From an uncultured Myxococcales bacterium (GTDB lineage: Bacteria; Myxococcota_A; UBA9042; DTJE01), in contig CAIOFV010000043.1 in assembly GCA_903857665.1 (NCBI GenBank), positions 1 through 64,000 on the forward strand: DNA of 64,000 nt, written 5' to 3'. Both the position numbers and the translations under genes were made by a program. The notes below the pieces were generated by a model. It saw only the letters and a program-made list of their open reading frames with translations. It did not search any database and was not told the DNA's origin. This document shows positions 50,344 to 59,249 of the stretch, in pieces; the first letter of the stretch is position 1; each line of letters starts with the position of its first letter.

Positions 50344-51417
50344 ATGGCGAACGGCCTCGAGGTATCCATCGTCGTTGCGACCCGCAACGAGGAGGCCGGG
50401 ATCGCATCCTGCCTCCAGTCGATCTTCGACGCCGAACCGTTCGCAACGAACTTCGAGGTCCTGGTCGTCGATGGCGACAGTACCGACGGGACCGCGCGGC
50501 TGGTGCGGGAATTCGCCGCCACGCATCCCCAGGTCCGCCTCCTCAAGAACCCCCACCGCTTCGCGCCCCAAGGGTTCAACACCGGCATCCGGGCGGCCGA
50601 GGGCGACTGGATCTTCATCCTGGGTGCGCACTCCCGGTACGACCGTTCCTACTTCCGGCTCTGCCTTGAAACCGCCCGGCGTACCGACGCCGAAAACGTC
50701 GGAGGCTGCATCATCGTCGCGGTCCGGGAGGAAGGCCTCCAGGGCAACCTGGCGCGCGCCGTCGGATCCAGTCGGTTCGGATTCGGCGCCTCCCCGTTCC
50801 GTCGCGCAGACACCCCCGAAGGGCCCGCCGACACCGCGGCCTTCGGGTGCTTCCCGCGCCGTACGTTCGAGGTCCACGGCCTGTACGACGAGCGCCTCGT
50901 CCTGAACCAGGACTTCGAACTGAACCAGCGGATCCGTCGCGGTGGAGGCAAGGTCTGGCTGAATCCGGCCATCCGGATCTTCTATTACGCGCGCCAGGAT
51001 CCCCGCGTCATGGTGGGCCGGTCCTGGGACACGGGCGTCTGGGTGGCGTACATGTGGACGCTGGGTTCCTACACGGCGTCGGCGCGACACGCGATCCCGG
51101 CGATCTTCGCCGCCTCGCTGCTGGTCCCGGGCGTCAACATGGCGTCCCTGGCGGCCCATCAGATGGCAGCCCTCGCGGCGGCGACGGCAGCGTCGATCCG
51201 GCTCCGCGATGCCCGTCTTCTTCCGATCCTGCCGCCGCTGTTCCTGGCGAACCACGTGGCCTATGGCGTGGGCACCCTGATGGGCCTGTGGAACGTGTTC
51301 CGAGGCCGTTCCCCGCTGCGCCGAGTGGCGGATATCGAGCGGCTGCCCCCGCGGGCAACTGACCTGCCCGAACGACGTCGGCCGGTTCCGGGGCGCCTCG
51401 GCGCTGCGAAGGAATGA
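50344..51417 (+). CDS. Glycosyltransferase family 2, ExoA-like, membrane-associated
   Basis: The 357-residue protein begins with VSIVVATRNEEAGIASCLQS and has LVVDGDSTDGT, FAPQGFNTGIRAAEGDWIFI (with the GAHSRY acidic-loop variant), and LVLNQDFELNQRIRRGGGKVW as acceptor region. Hydrophobic segments follow at about 235-300. This matches succinoglycan-type ExoA enzymes that add a sugar to the lipid-linked repeat unit. The ATG at 50344 has GGAG upstream. The stop at 51417 lies 3 bases before the aminotransferase start. Confidence 0.9.
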   Translation: MANGLEVSIVVATRNEEAGIASCLQSIFDAEPFATNFEVLVVDGDSTDGTARLVREFAATHPQVRLLKNPHRFAPQGFNTGIRAAEGDWIFILGAHSRYDRSYFRLCLETARRTDAENVGGCIIVAVREEGLQGNLARAVGSSRFGFGASPFRRADTPEGPADTAAFGCFPRRTFEVHGLYDERLVLNQDFELNQRIRRGGGKVWLNPAIRIFYYARQDPRVMVGRSWDTGVWVAYMWTLGSYTASARHAIPAIFAASLLVPGVNMASLAAHQMAALAAATAASIRLRDARLLPILPPLFLANHVAYGVGTLMGLWNVFRGRSPLRRVADIERLPPRATDLPERRRPVPGRLGAAKE

Positions 51418-51420
51418 CCG

Positions 51421-52623
51421 ATGAAGATGAACCTTCAACCTCTGGTCGAGGCGCTTTCGCCGCACGCCGGGAAGGACCCCCGGGACGGCTTCGCCCGTGA
51501 CCTGCAGGACTGGTTCGGCGGAACGGTCCAGGCCTTCCTCTACTTCAGGGGCCGCGTCGCCCTCCACGCCCTGTGCCGCGCCATCGGGCTGGGTCCGGGG
51601 GACGAGGTGGTGATGCCGGCGTTCACGTGCGTCGTGGTTCCCCGGGCGTTCCAGCCCCTGGGCGCCCGGGCGGTCTTCATCGACATCGACCCGCAAACCT
51701 ACAATACGCAGCCCGAGGCGTTGCTGGCCGCCATCGGTCCCCGCACGCGCATGGTGCTGGTCCAGCACACGTTCGGCATCCCCGCCCCGACGGCCCGGAT
51801 CGTCGAGGCCTGCCGGGGGCGGGACATCCTGGTGGTCGAGGACGCCTGCCACGCGTTCGGCACGGAGGTGGACGGCCGGCCCGCGGGCACGGTCGGCAAC
51901 GCGGCCTTCCTGTCGACCCAGTGGAACAAGCCGTTCACGACGGGGCTGGGAGGCATCCTGCTGGTCCGGGACGGCGACCTCGCCGCTCGCGTCCAGGCCG
52001 ATCGGGCCTCGCTGGCCCGGCCGGGAATCCCCCTGGACGCCGAGCTCGCCGTCCTCCAGCTGGCCCATGCCGCCCTCGTCACGCCTCGCACGCACGGATG
52101 GGCCCAGCAGATGTACCGGGCGCTGACGGCGCTGGGCCTGGTCACGGGTTCCTGGTCGAACGACGAACTGGCCGGTCCCCTGCCACCCGGCTATTTCTGC
52201 GACATGGGCCGTGCGCAGGCGATGGCAGGCCGGCTGGTCGCCCGGGACTTCGCCTCGAACGTCGCCCACCGGCGTCGGATGCAGCAGCGCTATCGGGACC
52301 TCCTCGCCGGCACGCCGTTCGCCATCGCCCCCGACCCTCCCGGAACGGTCCTGTCGCGGTATCCCCTGCGCGTGGCCAACAAGCAGGAATTGCTGGACCG
52401 CGCGGCGATGGCCGGCGTCGAGGTCGGCTCCTGGTTCGAAACTCCCCTCCATCCGATGCCCCTGTCACGACTCCGGGACTACGGGTACGAACTCGGGTCC
52501 TGCCCGGAGGCCGAGCGGGCGGCCCGGGAGGTGATCAACCTTCCGATTTCAGTACGGGCACGGGAGTCCGACGTGGAACGGGCGGTCCGGTTCCTGTCAC
52601 GCCACGGTCGGCCGCCGGCCTGA
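51421..52623 (+). CDS. DegT/DnrJ/EryC1-type sugar aminotransferase
   Basis: The 400-residue PLP enzyme has FYFRGRVALHALCR-like N-terminal helix, GDEVVMPAFTCVVVP, VVEDACHAFGTEVDG (PLP-binding Asp) and FLSTQWNKPFTTGLGG, where the lysine forms the PLP Schiff base. The family makes amino-sugars from keto-sugars, such as the product of the dehydratase at 54308. It follows the ExoA-like gene closely, with AAGGA before the ATG. A C-terminal region about residues 250-400 differs from standard DegT proteins, so the substrate is uncertain. Confidence 0.87.
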   Translation: MKMNLQPLVEALSPHAGKDPRDGFARDLQDWFGGTVQAFLYFRGRVALHALCRAIGLGPGDEVVMPAFTCVVVPRAFQPLGARAVFIDIDPQTYNTQPEALLAAIGPRTRMVLVQHTFGIPAPTARIVEACRGRDILVVEDACHAFGTEVDGRPAGTVGNAAFLSTQWNKPFTTGLGGILLVRDGDLAARVQADRASLARPGIPLDAELAVLQLAHAALVTPRTHGWAQQMYRALTALGLVTGSWSNDELAGPLPPGYFCDMGRAQAMAGRLVARDFASNVAHRRRMQQRYRDLLAGTPFAIAPDPPGTVLSRYPLRVANKQELLDRAAMAGVEVGSWFETPLHPMPLSRLRDYGYELGSCPEAERAAREVINLPISVRARESDVERAVRFLSRHGRPPA

Positions 52624-52656
52624 TCGCGTTCCGGCGCGACCGCTCCGCCATTTGTT

Positions 52657-52693
52657 TTGACTCTCCCCACCTCGCGTCTACAATCTTCGCGAG
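52657..52693 (+). promoter_or_regulatory. Promoter and overlapping inverted repeat before the deacetylase gene
   Basis: TTGACT (52657-52662), a 16-base spacer and TACAAT (52679-52684) make a strong sigma70-like promoter. The perfect inverted repeat CTCGCG (52671-52676) and CGCGAG (52688-52693), 11 bases apart, encloses the -10 and probable start site. It would suit a repressor. The GTG start is only 9 bases beyond it. Confidence 0.65.
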
Positions 52694-52701
52694 GTGACAC
52701 G

Positions 52702-53547
52702 GTGAATGCGCTGACGGTCGACGTCGAGGGGTTTGCCGAGTCCAACGAGGAAAGTTTCACGATCCCCCCGGCCCTCCTGGATTCCTCCAGCCGCGACCGC
52801 GAAGTGGCGCGGAACATGCGCGTGGTCCTGGACCTGCTGGCTTCGACCGGCACGCACGCCACGTTCTTCTTCCTCGGGCGCATCGCGCGGGACGACCCGG
52901 GAATCGTCCGCGAAACGGCGGCGGCGGGCCACGAGATCGGGTGCCACGGCGAGGAGCATCGCCGCATCTACAACCTCGCCCCGGCAGCTTTCGAGCAGGC
53001 CGTGCGCGAAGCCCGACAGCGCCTCGAGGACGTCTCCGGCCAGCCGGTGCTGGGTTTCCGGGCGCCGGACTTCTCGATCACGAAGGCCTCCGTCTGGGCG
53101 CTGGACGCGCTGCGGTCCGCCGGGTTCGCATACGACTCGAGCATCTACCCGACGGCGCTCCACGACGTCTACGGAATCGCGGACTCGCCCCGCGGGATCC
53201 ACCGGACGGCCAGCGGGCTGATCGAGTTCCCGCTGTCCACGGTGTCGCTGCTGGGCCGGGCCATCCCGTTCGGAGGGGGCGGGTACTTCCGCCTGTACCC
53301 CGTGATGCTCACCGAACTGCTGATCCGGCGCGAAAACGCCGCCGGTCGACCGTGCATGTTCTACATTCATCCCTATGAAGTCGGGCCCGAGCGCCCGATG
53401 ATTCCCGGGCTGTCTCCGATGCGCCGGTTCCGGCACTACTACAACTGCTCTGCCGGCTCGGCGAGGCTGAGGCGGATCCTGCGGCGAGTCAGTTTCTGCC
53501 CCGCGCGCCAGGCGCTGTCCGAGCGCGGGTTCCTGGAGACCCGATGA
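52702..53547 (+). CDS. Polysaccharide deacetylase of the DUF3473 (exosortase/EPS locus) type
   Basis: The 281-residue protein begins VNALTVDVEGFAESNEES with the catalytic Asp in TVDVE. It has THATFFFLGRIARDDPGIV, AAAGHEIGCHGEEHRRIY with the zinc histidines, VLGFRAPDFSI, and a DUF3473 C-terminus with FPLSTVSLLGRAIPFGGGGY, YIHPYEVGPERP and RFRHYYNCSAGSARLRRIL. This subfamily is typical of exopolysaccharide loci, including those with PEP-CTERM/exosortase proteins. It removes N-acetyl groups from the glycan. The GTG at 52702 has GAGG upstream. It overlaps the methyltransferase gene as ATGA. Confidence 0.92.
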   Translation: MNALTVDVEGFAESNEESFTIPPALLDSSSRDREVARNMRVVLDLLASTGTHATFFFLGRIARDDPGIVRETAAAGHEIGCHGEEHRRIYNLAPAAFEQAVREARQRLEDVSGQPVLGFRAPDFSITKASVWALDALRSAGFAYDSSIYPTALHDVYGIADSPRGIHRTASGLIEFPLSTVSLLGRAIPFGGGGYFRLYPVMLTELLIRRENAAGRPCMFYIHPYEVGPERPMIPGLSPMRRFRHYYNCSAGSARLRRILRRVSFCPARQALSERGFLETR

Positions 53548-54212
53548 AAGCAACCGAATCCGACAAGGTCCAGCACTATTTCGATCGGGCGGCCGCGTCG
53601 TTCGACGCGCTCTATGCCGAGGAATCAGCCGGGCCCGTCATGCGCTTCGTCAACCGAACCTGGCGTCGGGACATCTACGAGCGGTTCCTGCTCACGCTCG
53701 AGCACGTCCGGCGCAACGCCCTGGTATCCGTGCTGGACGTCGGCTGCGGGTCGGGTCGGTACGCTCGGGCGCTGGTGGAACTGGGGGTGCGGCACGTGAC
53801 CGGGGTGGACGTGGCTCCGGGCATGATCGACCTCGCAAAGCGGCAGGTCGCCGACCTGGTCGCCGCTGGCGCGTCCGTGGAACTGGTGGTTTCGGACTTC
53901 GACGGCTTCCGGACCGACCGGAAGTTCGACGCGGTCATTGCGATGGGTTTCTTCGACTACGTCGCGGACCCCGTCCCGGTACTGCGGAAGATGCGCGAAC
54001 GGGCCACGCACTCCGTGGTCGCCAGTTTCCCCAGCATTTCATGGTACCGGACCCCGATCCGGAAGGTCCGGTACGCCCTCAAGCGCTGCCCGGTCCACTT
54101 CTACACCCCGGAGGACATCCGTCTCCTGTCCCTGGCGGCCGGATTCAAGCAGCAGGAAACAGTGAAGATCGAGGGTGCCGGCATGGATCTGTTTTCCGTG
54201 TTCCTCGTCTGA
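53544..54212 (+). CDS. Class I SAM-dependent methyltransferase
   Basis: The 222-residue protein has motif I VLDVGCGSGRYARAL, the acidic loop GVDVAPGMIDLAKRQV, and FDAVIAMGFFDYVADPVPVL, all typical of Rossmann-fold methyltransferases. The N-terminus VQHYFDRAAASFDALYAEE resembles small-molecule/sugar methylases. It is translationally coupled to the deacetylase gene (ATGA), so it likely methylates the same glycan or its precursor. Confidence 0.85.
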   Translation: MKATESDKVQHYFDRAAASFDALYAEESAGPVMRFVNRTWRRDIYERFLLTLEHVRRNALVSVLDVGCGSGRYARALVELGVRHVTGVDVAPGMIDLAKRQVADLVAAGASVELVVSDFDGFRTDRKFDAVIAMGFFDYVADPVPVLRKMRERATHSVVASFPSISWYRTPIRKVRYALKRCPVHFYTPEDIRLLSLAAGFKQQETVKIEGAGMDLFSVFLV

Positions 54213-54307
54213 AAACCCGCTGCATGAACCGGGGGCAGGCCGCGACGACCGCCGGCGCCTTGAAGGAAGGCTTCTCCGTCACGGGAACCCCGCCGCACCG
54301 GAAATCG

Positions 54308-55306
54308 TCAGACGTTGTACACGTCCGCCTTGAACGCCTCGGGGTGCGCGGCGACCCATCGGCACGTTCGTTCGAGGCCTTCCCGCAGCGGCACCCGCGG
54401 CGTCCAGCCCATCCAGTCGGCGGCCCGGCTCGCGTCGCAACACAGGCGCTCGACCTCGCTGGCCTCGGGCCGCAGCCGGCCGGCCTCCGTCGCGATTTCC
54501 GCAGTGCGCCCCGACACCTCGATCAGAAGGCGCGCCAGTTCGCCGATCGAAATCTCCTTCCCGCTGCCCACGTTGACCACCTGCCCCAGCGCCCGGTCGC
54601 AGCCGGCGGCCCGCAGGAACCCGTCCACCGTGTCCTCGACGAAGGTGAAGTCCCGGGTGGGCGCCAGGGCCCCCAGCCGCACCTGCGAAGCCCCCCCGAG
54701 CAGCTGGGACAGGATGGTGGGAATCACGGCCCGGGCGGACTGGCGCGGCCCGTAGGTGTTGAACGGACGGACCGTGACCACCGGCAGGCCGAAGGCGCGG
54801 TGGTAGCTTTCCGCCAGCACGTCGGCCCCGATCTTCGAGGCCGAGTAGGGCGACTGCCCCTGGAGCGGGTGCGATTCGTCGATCGGGACGCGGCGGGCGG
54901 TCCCGTAGACCTCGCTGGTGGACGTGTGGACCAGCCGCGCCACGCCGGCATCCCGGCAGGCGTTCAGCACGTTCAACGCGCCGCAGACGTTGGTCTGCAC
55001 GTACGAGTCCGGGGCGACGTAGCTGTATGGGATCGCGATCAGGGAGGCCAGGTGGAAGACCGTGTCGCACCCGGCAAGGGCCTGGCGGACGCGCACCGGG
55101 TCCCGGATGTCCCCGGGGAACAGTTCGACAGCGGCCAGCACGTCCTTCGGGACGTGGGGCGTTTCAAGCCATCCCCATCGCGAGAACGAGTTGTACCAGA
55201 CGAAGGCCCGGACCTCGGCGCCCTCGGCCACCAACCGCTCGACGAGGTGGCTGCCGATGAATCCTTCCGCGCCCGTGACGCCCACCTTGCGACCGCTCCA
55301 CGCCAT
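54308..55306 (-). CDS. legB: NAD-dependent sugar 4,6-dehydratase, LegB-like SDR
   Basis: The 332-residue SDR has the Rossmann loop VTGAEGFIGSH, VFHLASLIAIPYSYVAPDSY, TSTSEVYGTARRVPIDE and the catalytic YSASK, followed by VRPFNTYGPRQSARAVIPT. The stretch FVWYNSFSRWGWLE is characteristic of LegB-type NDP-GlcNAc 4,6-dehydratases of legionaminic- and bacillosamine-type pathways. The ATG at 55306 is 7 bases from GGGAGGG. A second ATG at 55312 is too close to it. No LegI/LegF homologue is in the window, so the sugar is likely another 6-deoxy-4-amino type. Confidence 0.85.
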   Translation of the reverse strand: MAWSGRKVGVTGAEGFIGSHLVERLVAEGAEVRAFVWYNSFSRWGWLETPHVPKDVLAAVELFPGDIRDPVRVRQALAGCDTVFHLASLIAIPYSYVAPDSYVQTNVCGALNVLNACRDAGVARLVHTSTSEVYGTARRVPIDESHPLQGQSPYSASKIGADVLAESYHRAFGLPVVTVRPFNTYGPRQSARAVIPTILSQLLGGASQVRLGALAPTRDFTFVEDTVDGFLRAAGCDRALGQVVNVGSGKEISIGELARLLIEVSGRTAEIATEAGRLRPEASEVERLCCDASRAADWMGWTPRVPLREGLERTCRWVAAHPEAFKADVYNV

Positions 55307-55308
55307 CG

Positions 55309-56217
55309 TCATCCCTCCCGACCCGCCGCCAGCACATCGCGGGCGGTGGACTCCAGGTCGTGCGCCGGGGCCCAGCCCAGCCCGCGAAGCCGCGCCACGT
55401 CGGCGTAGATCCTCGGGACATCGACGGCCTTGATCCGCGACTCGTCCCGCTCCACCCGGCAGGACCCGCCAGCCGCGGCCAGCACCGCCCGGATCTGGTC
55501 CTCGACCGTGACCGGCACGCCCCGGCCCACGTTGTACACCGCCCCGGGCACACCCCGGTCGAGGATCGTTGCGTAGGCGACCGCCGCGTCGCGCACGTCG
55601 ATGAAGTCCCGGACCGTGTCGATGTTTCCCAGCCGGACGACGCCGGCCCCGGACGCCACCTGCCGGGCCACGGTGCCCGTCACGAAGTGGGCCGGTTCGC
55701 CGGGCCCGGTCAGGTTGAAGGACCGGCCGACCCGCAGGTCCAGCGCGCCGCGACGGTGGTACGTGGAGGCCAGCGTTTCCTGGGCCGCCTTCGTGAAGCC
55801 GTAGTACAGCACCGGCGCGACGGGGTCGTCCTCCCGGGCCAGCCCGTCGGCCCCGGGAGGCACCCCGTACACGGCGCAGGAACCGGCCAGCAGGAACCGG
55901 GGGCAGTCGCCGACTTCCGCCAGGGCCTCGACCAGCACCAGGGTCAGGCCGACATTCAGGCCCAGCAGCCGGCGGCGCCCGGCGGCGTCGGCCGGCTCGA
56001 AGACCGCGCCGGCCAGGTGCACGACCCGGTCGGGGCGTTCGGATCGGACCAGCGCGGTCACCGCGTCGGAATCGGCCAGGTCCAGCACGACGTCGTCCGG
56101 ATGCACGGGCGGGACGAGATCGACGCCCACGACCCGGTGGCCGGCAGAGCGAAGCACCGCCGCAACGTGCCGTCCGGAAAATCCCCGAGCCCCCGTCACC
56201 AGGACCGGCCTTTCCAC
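55309..56217 (-). CDS. NAD-dependent epimerase/dehydratase (SDR)
   Basis: The 302-residue SDR has VLVTGARGFSGRHVAAVL at the start, RVVHLAGAVFEPADAAGR, FLLAGSCAVYG, the catalytic Y and K in YYGFTKAAQE, VGRSFNLTGPGEP and DFIDVRDAAVAY, as in GDP-6-deoxy-talose or UDP-glucose epimerase-like enzymes. The GTG at 56217 stands directly after AGAGG. The stop lies 2 bases upstream of the chosen LegB-like ATG, so it is the first gene of a two-gene unit. Confidence 0.85.
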   Translation of the reverse strand: MERPVLVTGARGFSGRHVAAVLRSAGHRVVGVDLVPPVHPDDVVLDLADSDAVTALVRSERPDRVVHLAGAVFEPADAAGRRRLLGLNVGLTLVLVEALAEVGDCPRFLLAGSCAVYGVPPGADGLAREDDPVAPVLYYGFTKAAQETLASTYHRRGALDLRVGRSFNLTGPGEPAHFVTGTVARQVASGAGVVRLGNIDTVRDFIDVRDAAVAYATILDRGVPGAVYNVGRGVPVTVEDQIRAVLAAAGGSCRVERDESRIKAVDVPRIYADVARLRGLGWAPAHDLESTARDVLAAGREG

Positions 56218-56245
56218 CCTCTGCCCGCATTCGAAGACCTGCGGA

Positions 56246-56274
56246 ACCGTAGCGGGAAGGTCCCCTGGAGTCAA
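56246..56274 (-). promoter_or_regulatory. Probable promoter of the two SDR genes
   Basis: TTGACT (56274-56269), a 17-base spacer and TACGGT (56251-56246) are on the minus strand, 29 bases before the GTG. The -35 box is good and the -10 box weak. It lies in the 215-base divergent region with the GT-B gene. Confidence 0.45.
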
Positions 56275-56432
56275 TGAACCCCGGCCGCGCACAGGATCGC
56301 GCCGGCCGTTCCTTCGATGCGGGGGCGGACCTTGCGCCCTCCCCGGCGGCACGCGACAATCAGCCCGCCCGACGCGGCTTGGGCCGGGCCGGAAACCTCG
56401 GATGGAAATCCATCGCCTCGCCAGGGGGATTC

Positions 56433-57518
56433 ATGCGGATCGCGGTGCTGACCCATGCCACCATGCCCTTCGGCCTCATGCTGGCAGGTGCGTTCGCGGA
56501 CCGCGGCCATGACGTACGGATCGTGTCGCTGGTGCCGGGGCCCGACCACTGGCGGGGCGTCCCCATGCGCTCCGTCGGCCCCGAGGGCTTCGACCCGCTC
56601 CATGGCGGATCGCGATGGACCTACCTGCGCCTCCTGGGGCCGGTGCGGCGCGCGCTGGCCGAGGCGCGGCCCGACGTGGTGCTGGGCCTGTACCTGTCCT
56701 CGGCCGGCCTCATGGCCTGCCTGACCGGGCAGCCCCGCGTGGCGGTGAGCGCGCTGGGCAGCGACGTGGTGGATCGGCAGTCCAGTCGGGTCTGGCAGGG
56801 AATCTACCGGTGGATGGGCCAGCGCGCCGGGCTGATCCACGCCGTCTCCCAGCCGCTGGCCGACTCCCTCGTGGCAACGGGCCTTCCCCCCGAAAAGATG
56901 CTGGTCGCCCCGATCGGGGTCGACATCGGCCGGATTGCGTTCGCCGCCCCATCGTCGCGCCCCGGGACCGGCCTCCTGCTGGACACCCGCGCCCACGCCC
57001 CGGTCTACGGCCAGGCGACGCTGCTGAAGGCGTTGCGGCGGTTGCAGCAGCGCGGGGTGGCGGTGCACGCGACGTTCGCCAGCGGCCGCGATGTCCACCA
57101 CACGCGGGACCTCGCCGATTCCCTGGGCGTGACGGGGCTATGCACCTTCCTGGGCGGCTTTCGCGACGAGGAACTGTCGGGGATCCTTGCGTCCCACGAC
57201 GTCTACGTTTCCTGCACGCCCCGCGACGGGACCAGCAACTCCCTGCTGGAGGCGCTGGCGTCCGGCCTGTTCCCCGTGGTCAGCGACATCCCCGCGAACC
57301 GTCCCTGGGTCGCGGACACGCGCACGGGACTGCTGTTTCCGCCCGGGGACGATGCCCGGCTGGCAGACGCGCTGGAACGTGCCCTGTGCAGCCCCGGCCT
57401 GCGGACCGCAGCGGCGGCTCCCGGCCGCGCGCTGGTCGAGCGCCAGGGGGACCTTGGGCGCCAGGCCGACCGCCTCCTCGCAGCCTTCGAACGGATCCCC
57501 GCCCGACCCTCGCCTTGA
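56433..57518 (+). CDS. GT-B glycosyltransferase (family 4-like)
   Basis: The 361-residue protein begins MRIAVLTHATMPFGLMLAGA and has VALSALGSDVVDR-type middle strands, VSQPLADSLV, MLVAPIGVDIGRI, VYVSCTPRDGTSNSLLEALA and GLFPVVSDIPANRPWVADTRTG. The E in the SNSLLEALASG region and the nucleotide-binding C-terminal domain match family GT4. It uses an NDP-sugar in the cytoplasm to extend the lipid-linked unit. The ATG at 56433 has GGGGG upstream. Confidence 0.9.
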   Translation: MRIAVLTHATMPFGLMLAGAFADRGHDVRIVSLVPGPDHWRGVPMRSVGPEGFDPLHGGSRWTYLRLLGPVRRALAEARPDVVLGLYLSSAGLMACLTGQPRVAVSALGSDVVDRQSSRVWQGIYRWMGQRAGLIHAVSQPLADSLVATGLPPEKMLVAPIGVDIGRIAFAAPSSRPGTGLLLDTRAHAPVYGQATLLKALRRLQQRGVAVHATFASGRDVHHTRDLADSLGVTGLCTFLGGFRDEELSGILASHDVYVSCTPRDGTSNSLLEALASGLFPVVSDIPANRPWVADTRTGLLFPPGDDARLADALERALCSPGLRTAAAAPGRALVERQGDLGRQADRLLAAFERIPARPSP

Positions 57519-57571
57519 TCCGCCGGCCAACCCGGCTAAGATGGGTCCCGACTTCTGCCCACGGGGGTTTC

Positions 57572-58279
57572 ATGCAGGCCATCCTTCTGGCCGGGGGCAA
57601 GGGCACCCGCCTCCGCCCCTTCGCCGCCTCGTTCCCGAAACCCCTGGTCCCGCTGGGCGACAAGCCGGTCCTCGAGATCCTGGTCCGCCGCCTGGCGTCC
57701 CAGGGGTTCGACCGCCTCGTCTTCGCGGTGGGCCACCTGGCGCCTCTGATCCAGGCGTACTTCCAGGATGGAAGCCGCTTTGGCGTGTCGATCACCTATT
57801 GCCTGGAAGCGGAGCCGCTGGGTACGGCCGGCCCCCTCGCGCTGGTGCCGGACCTCGACGACGACTTCCTGGTCATGAACGGCGACCTGCTGACGGACCT
57901 GGATTTCAGAGGCCTGGTCGGCGCCCACCGCGCCGCCGGGGCGCCGCTGACGGTGGCCCGCTACCGGGTCGACCACCAGGTCAGCCTGGGAGTAATCGAC
58001 GTGGACGGCCAGGGATTCCTCACGCGGTACACCGAGAAGCCCGTGCTGCACTACGACGTCAGCATGGGGTGCTACGCGTTCTGTCGCGACACGGTGCGAA
58101 CCGGGATTCCACCAGGCACTCGCATGGACATGCCCGATCTCGTGCGGTCGTGCATGGATTCCGGGCGACCCGTCCACACGTGGCTGCACGAAGGATTCTG
58201 GCTGGACATCGGGCAGGCCGACGACTATGCCCGGGCCCAGGACCTCTACGAAGCGGACCCGGCGCGATTCCTGGGATAG
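57572..58279 (+). CDS. NDP-sugar synthase (nucleotidyltransferase)
   Basis: The 235-residue protein starts MQAILLAGGKGTRLRPFAAS, followed by KPLVPLGDKPVLEILVRRL, LGTAGPLALV and VMNGDLLTDLDF. These are the RfbA/ManC-type N-terminal catalytic motifs. It makes an NDP-sugar from a sugar-1-phosphate. It lacks the acyltransferase domain of GlmU, and resembles HddC/PtmE-type enzymes used in legionaminic and heptose pathways. It follows the GT4 gene by 53 bases and precedes an acyltransferase gene. Confidence 0.9.
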   Translation: MQAILLAGGKGTRLRPFAASFPKPLVPLGDKPVLEILVRRLASQGFDRLVFAVGHLAPLIQAYFQDGSRFGVSITYCLEAEPLGTAGPLALVPDLDDDFLVMNGDLLTDLDFRGLVGAHRAAGAPLTVARYRVDHQVSLGVIDVDGQGFLTRYTEKPVLHYDVSMGCYAFCRDTVRTGIPPGTRMDMPDLVRSCMDSGRPVHTWLHEGFWLDIGQADDYARAQDLYEADPARFLG

Positions 58280-58314
58280 CCGCCCCGACCCGGTACGCAT
58301 GCGGAGGACGGCGC

Positions 58315-59196
58315 GTGACCTATGCCGAATTCCTCAAGGCCCGCGGAGTTCCCGTCTTCACGGGCAGCGGGACCGAGTGGCACCTGTACCAGCGGGCCCT
58401 GATCCCGGTGTCGCCGCTGCCTTCGTTCATCCGGATGCCCCGGAAGGATGCGCTGGGCCTGCTGCGACGATCGGGCGCCTGGATGGTCCGCTGGTCGGGC
58501 GCGCCGGTCGATACGCCTGGGCCCTGGTGGTGGATGGTCTGCAGCGCCTACGACCGGGCCGCGCTGACCGGGAAGATGCGCAACCAGGTCCGGCGGGCCC
58601 TGCAACGGTGCGTGGTGCGGCCCCTGTCGCATGCCTGGCTGGCCGACCACGGCTATCCGTGCTACTCCAGGGCGTTCGGGCGCTACTCCCATGCGGTGCC
58701 GGCCACCCAGGAAGTGTTTCGCAAGTCGGTCCTCGACCTGGAAGGCTGCGAGGGACTGTTCCAGAACTGGGGCGTATTCGTGGGCGACTCGCTGGCCGGG
58801 TATGCCCAGATGATCGTCGAGCCCTCGGGCGCCGCCCTCAGCGCGGTCAAGTACGATCCCGGGTTCCTGGCGGACTATCCGGGGTACGCGTTGATGGACG
58901 GCATCCTGGCCCACTACGTGACCGGCATGGGCCTGCCGGTCAGCAACGGCACGCGGTCGATCGCCCACGACACCGACATCCAGTCGTTCCTGCTGAAATT
59001 CGGCTTCACCCGGCGCTACTGCCGCCTGAACGTGTTGTGCTCCAGGGGCGTGGGTGTGGCAATCGCCTGCGCCTACCCTTTCCGCAAGCCGCTGAGGCTG
59101 CTGGACCGGTTTTCTGTGTTGCACCGGTTGAACGCCCTGCTGTTCCAGGAGGGCCTGGTCCGCGAGCAGGCGCCACCTGCCGGCGATCCGGGATAG
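58315..59196 (+). CDS. GNAT/FemAB-like N-acyltransferase
   Basis: The 293-residue protein carries an acyltransferase-like region in the centre (NWGVFVGDSLAGYAQMIV, AALSAVKYDPGFLADYPGYA) and a trailing segment SFLLKFGFTRRYCRLNVLC that is typical of GNAT/FemAB-like proteins. The N-terminal 100 residues (WHLYQRALIPVSPLPSFIR) have no known motif. The GTG at 58315 has GGAGGACGG upstream. It may acylate an amino-sugar made by the aminotransferase, but this is inferred from location. Confidence 0.65.
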   Translation: MTYAEFLKARGVPVFTGSGTEWHLYQRALIPVSPLPSFIRMPRKDALGLLRRSGAWMVRWSGAPVDTPGPWWWMVCSAYDRAALTGKMRNQVRRALQRCVVRPLSHAWLADHGYPCYSRAFGRYSHAVPATQEVFRKSVLDLEGCEGLFQNWGVFVGDSLAGYAQMIVEPSGAALSAVKYDPGFLADYPGYALMDGILAHYVTGMGLPVSNGTRSIAHDTDIQSFLLKFGFTRRYCRLNVLCSRGVGVAIACAYPFRKPLRLLDRFSVLHRLNALLFQEGLVREQAPPAGDPG

Positions 59197-59249
59197 ACTC
59201 GCGGCGCACGGGTCGGACGGCGACGAACCTTCTGCAAGAGGCCGCTTTC

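Noticed and set aside
53544-54307. A terminator hairpin (GCCTT/AAGGC near 54258) between the methyltransferase and legB
   Set aside because: The stem is only 5 bp with no T-run, so it is too weak to call.
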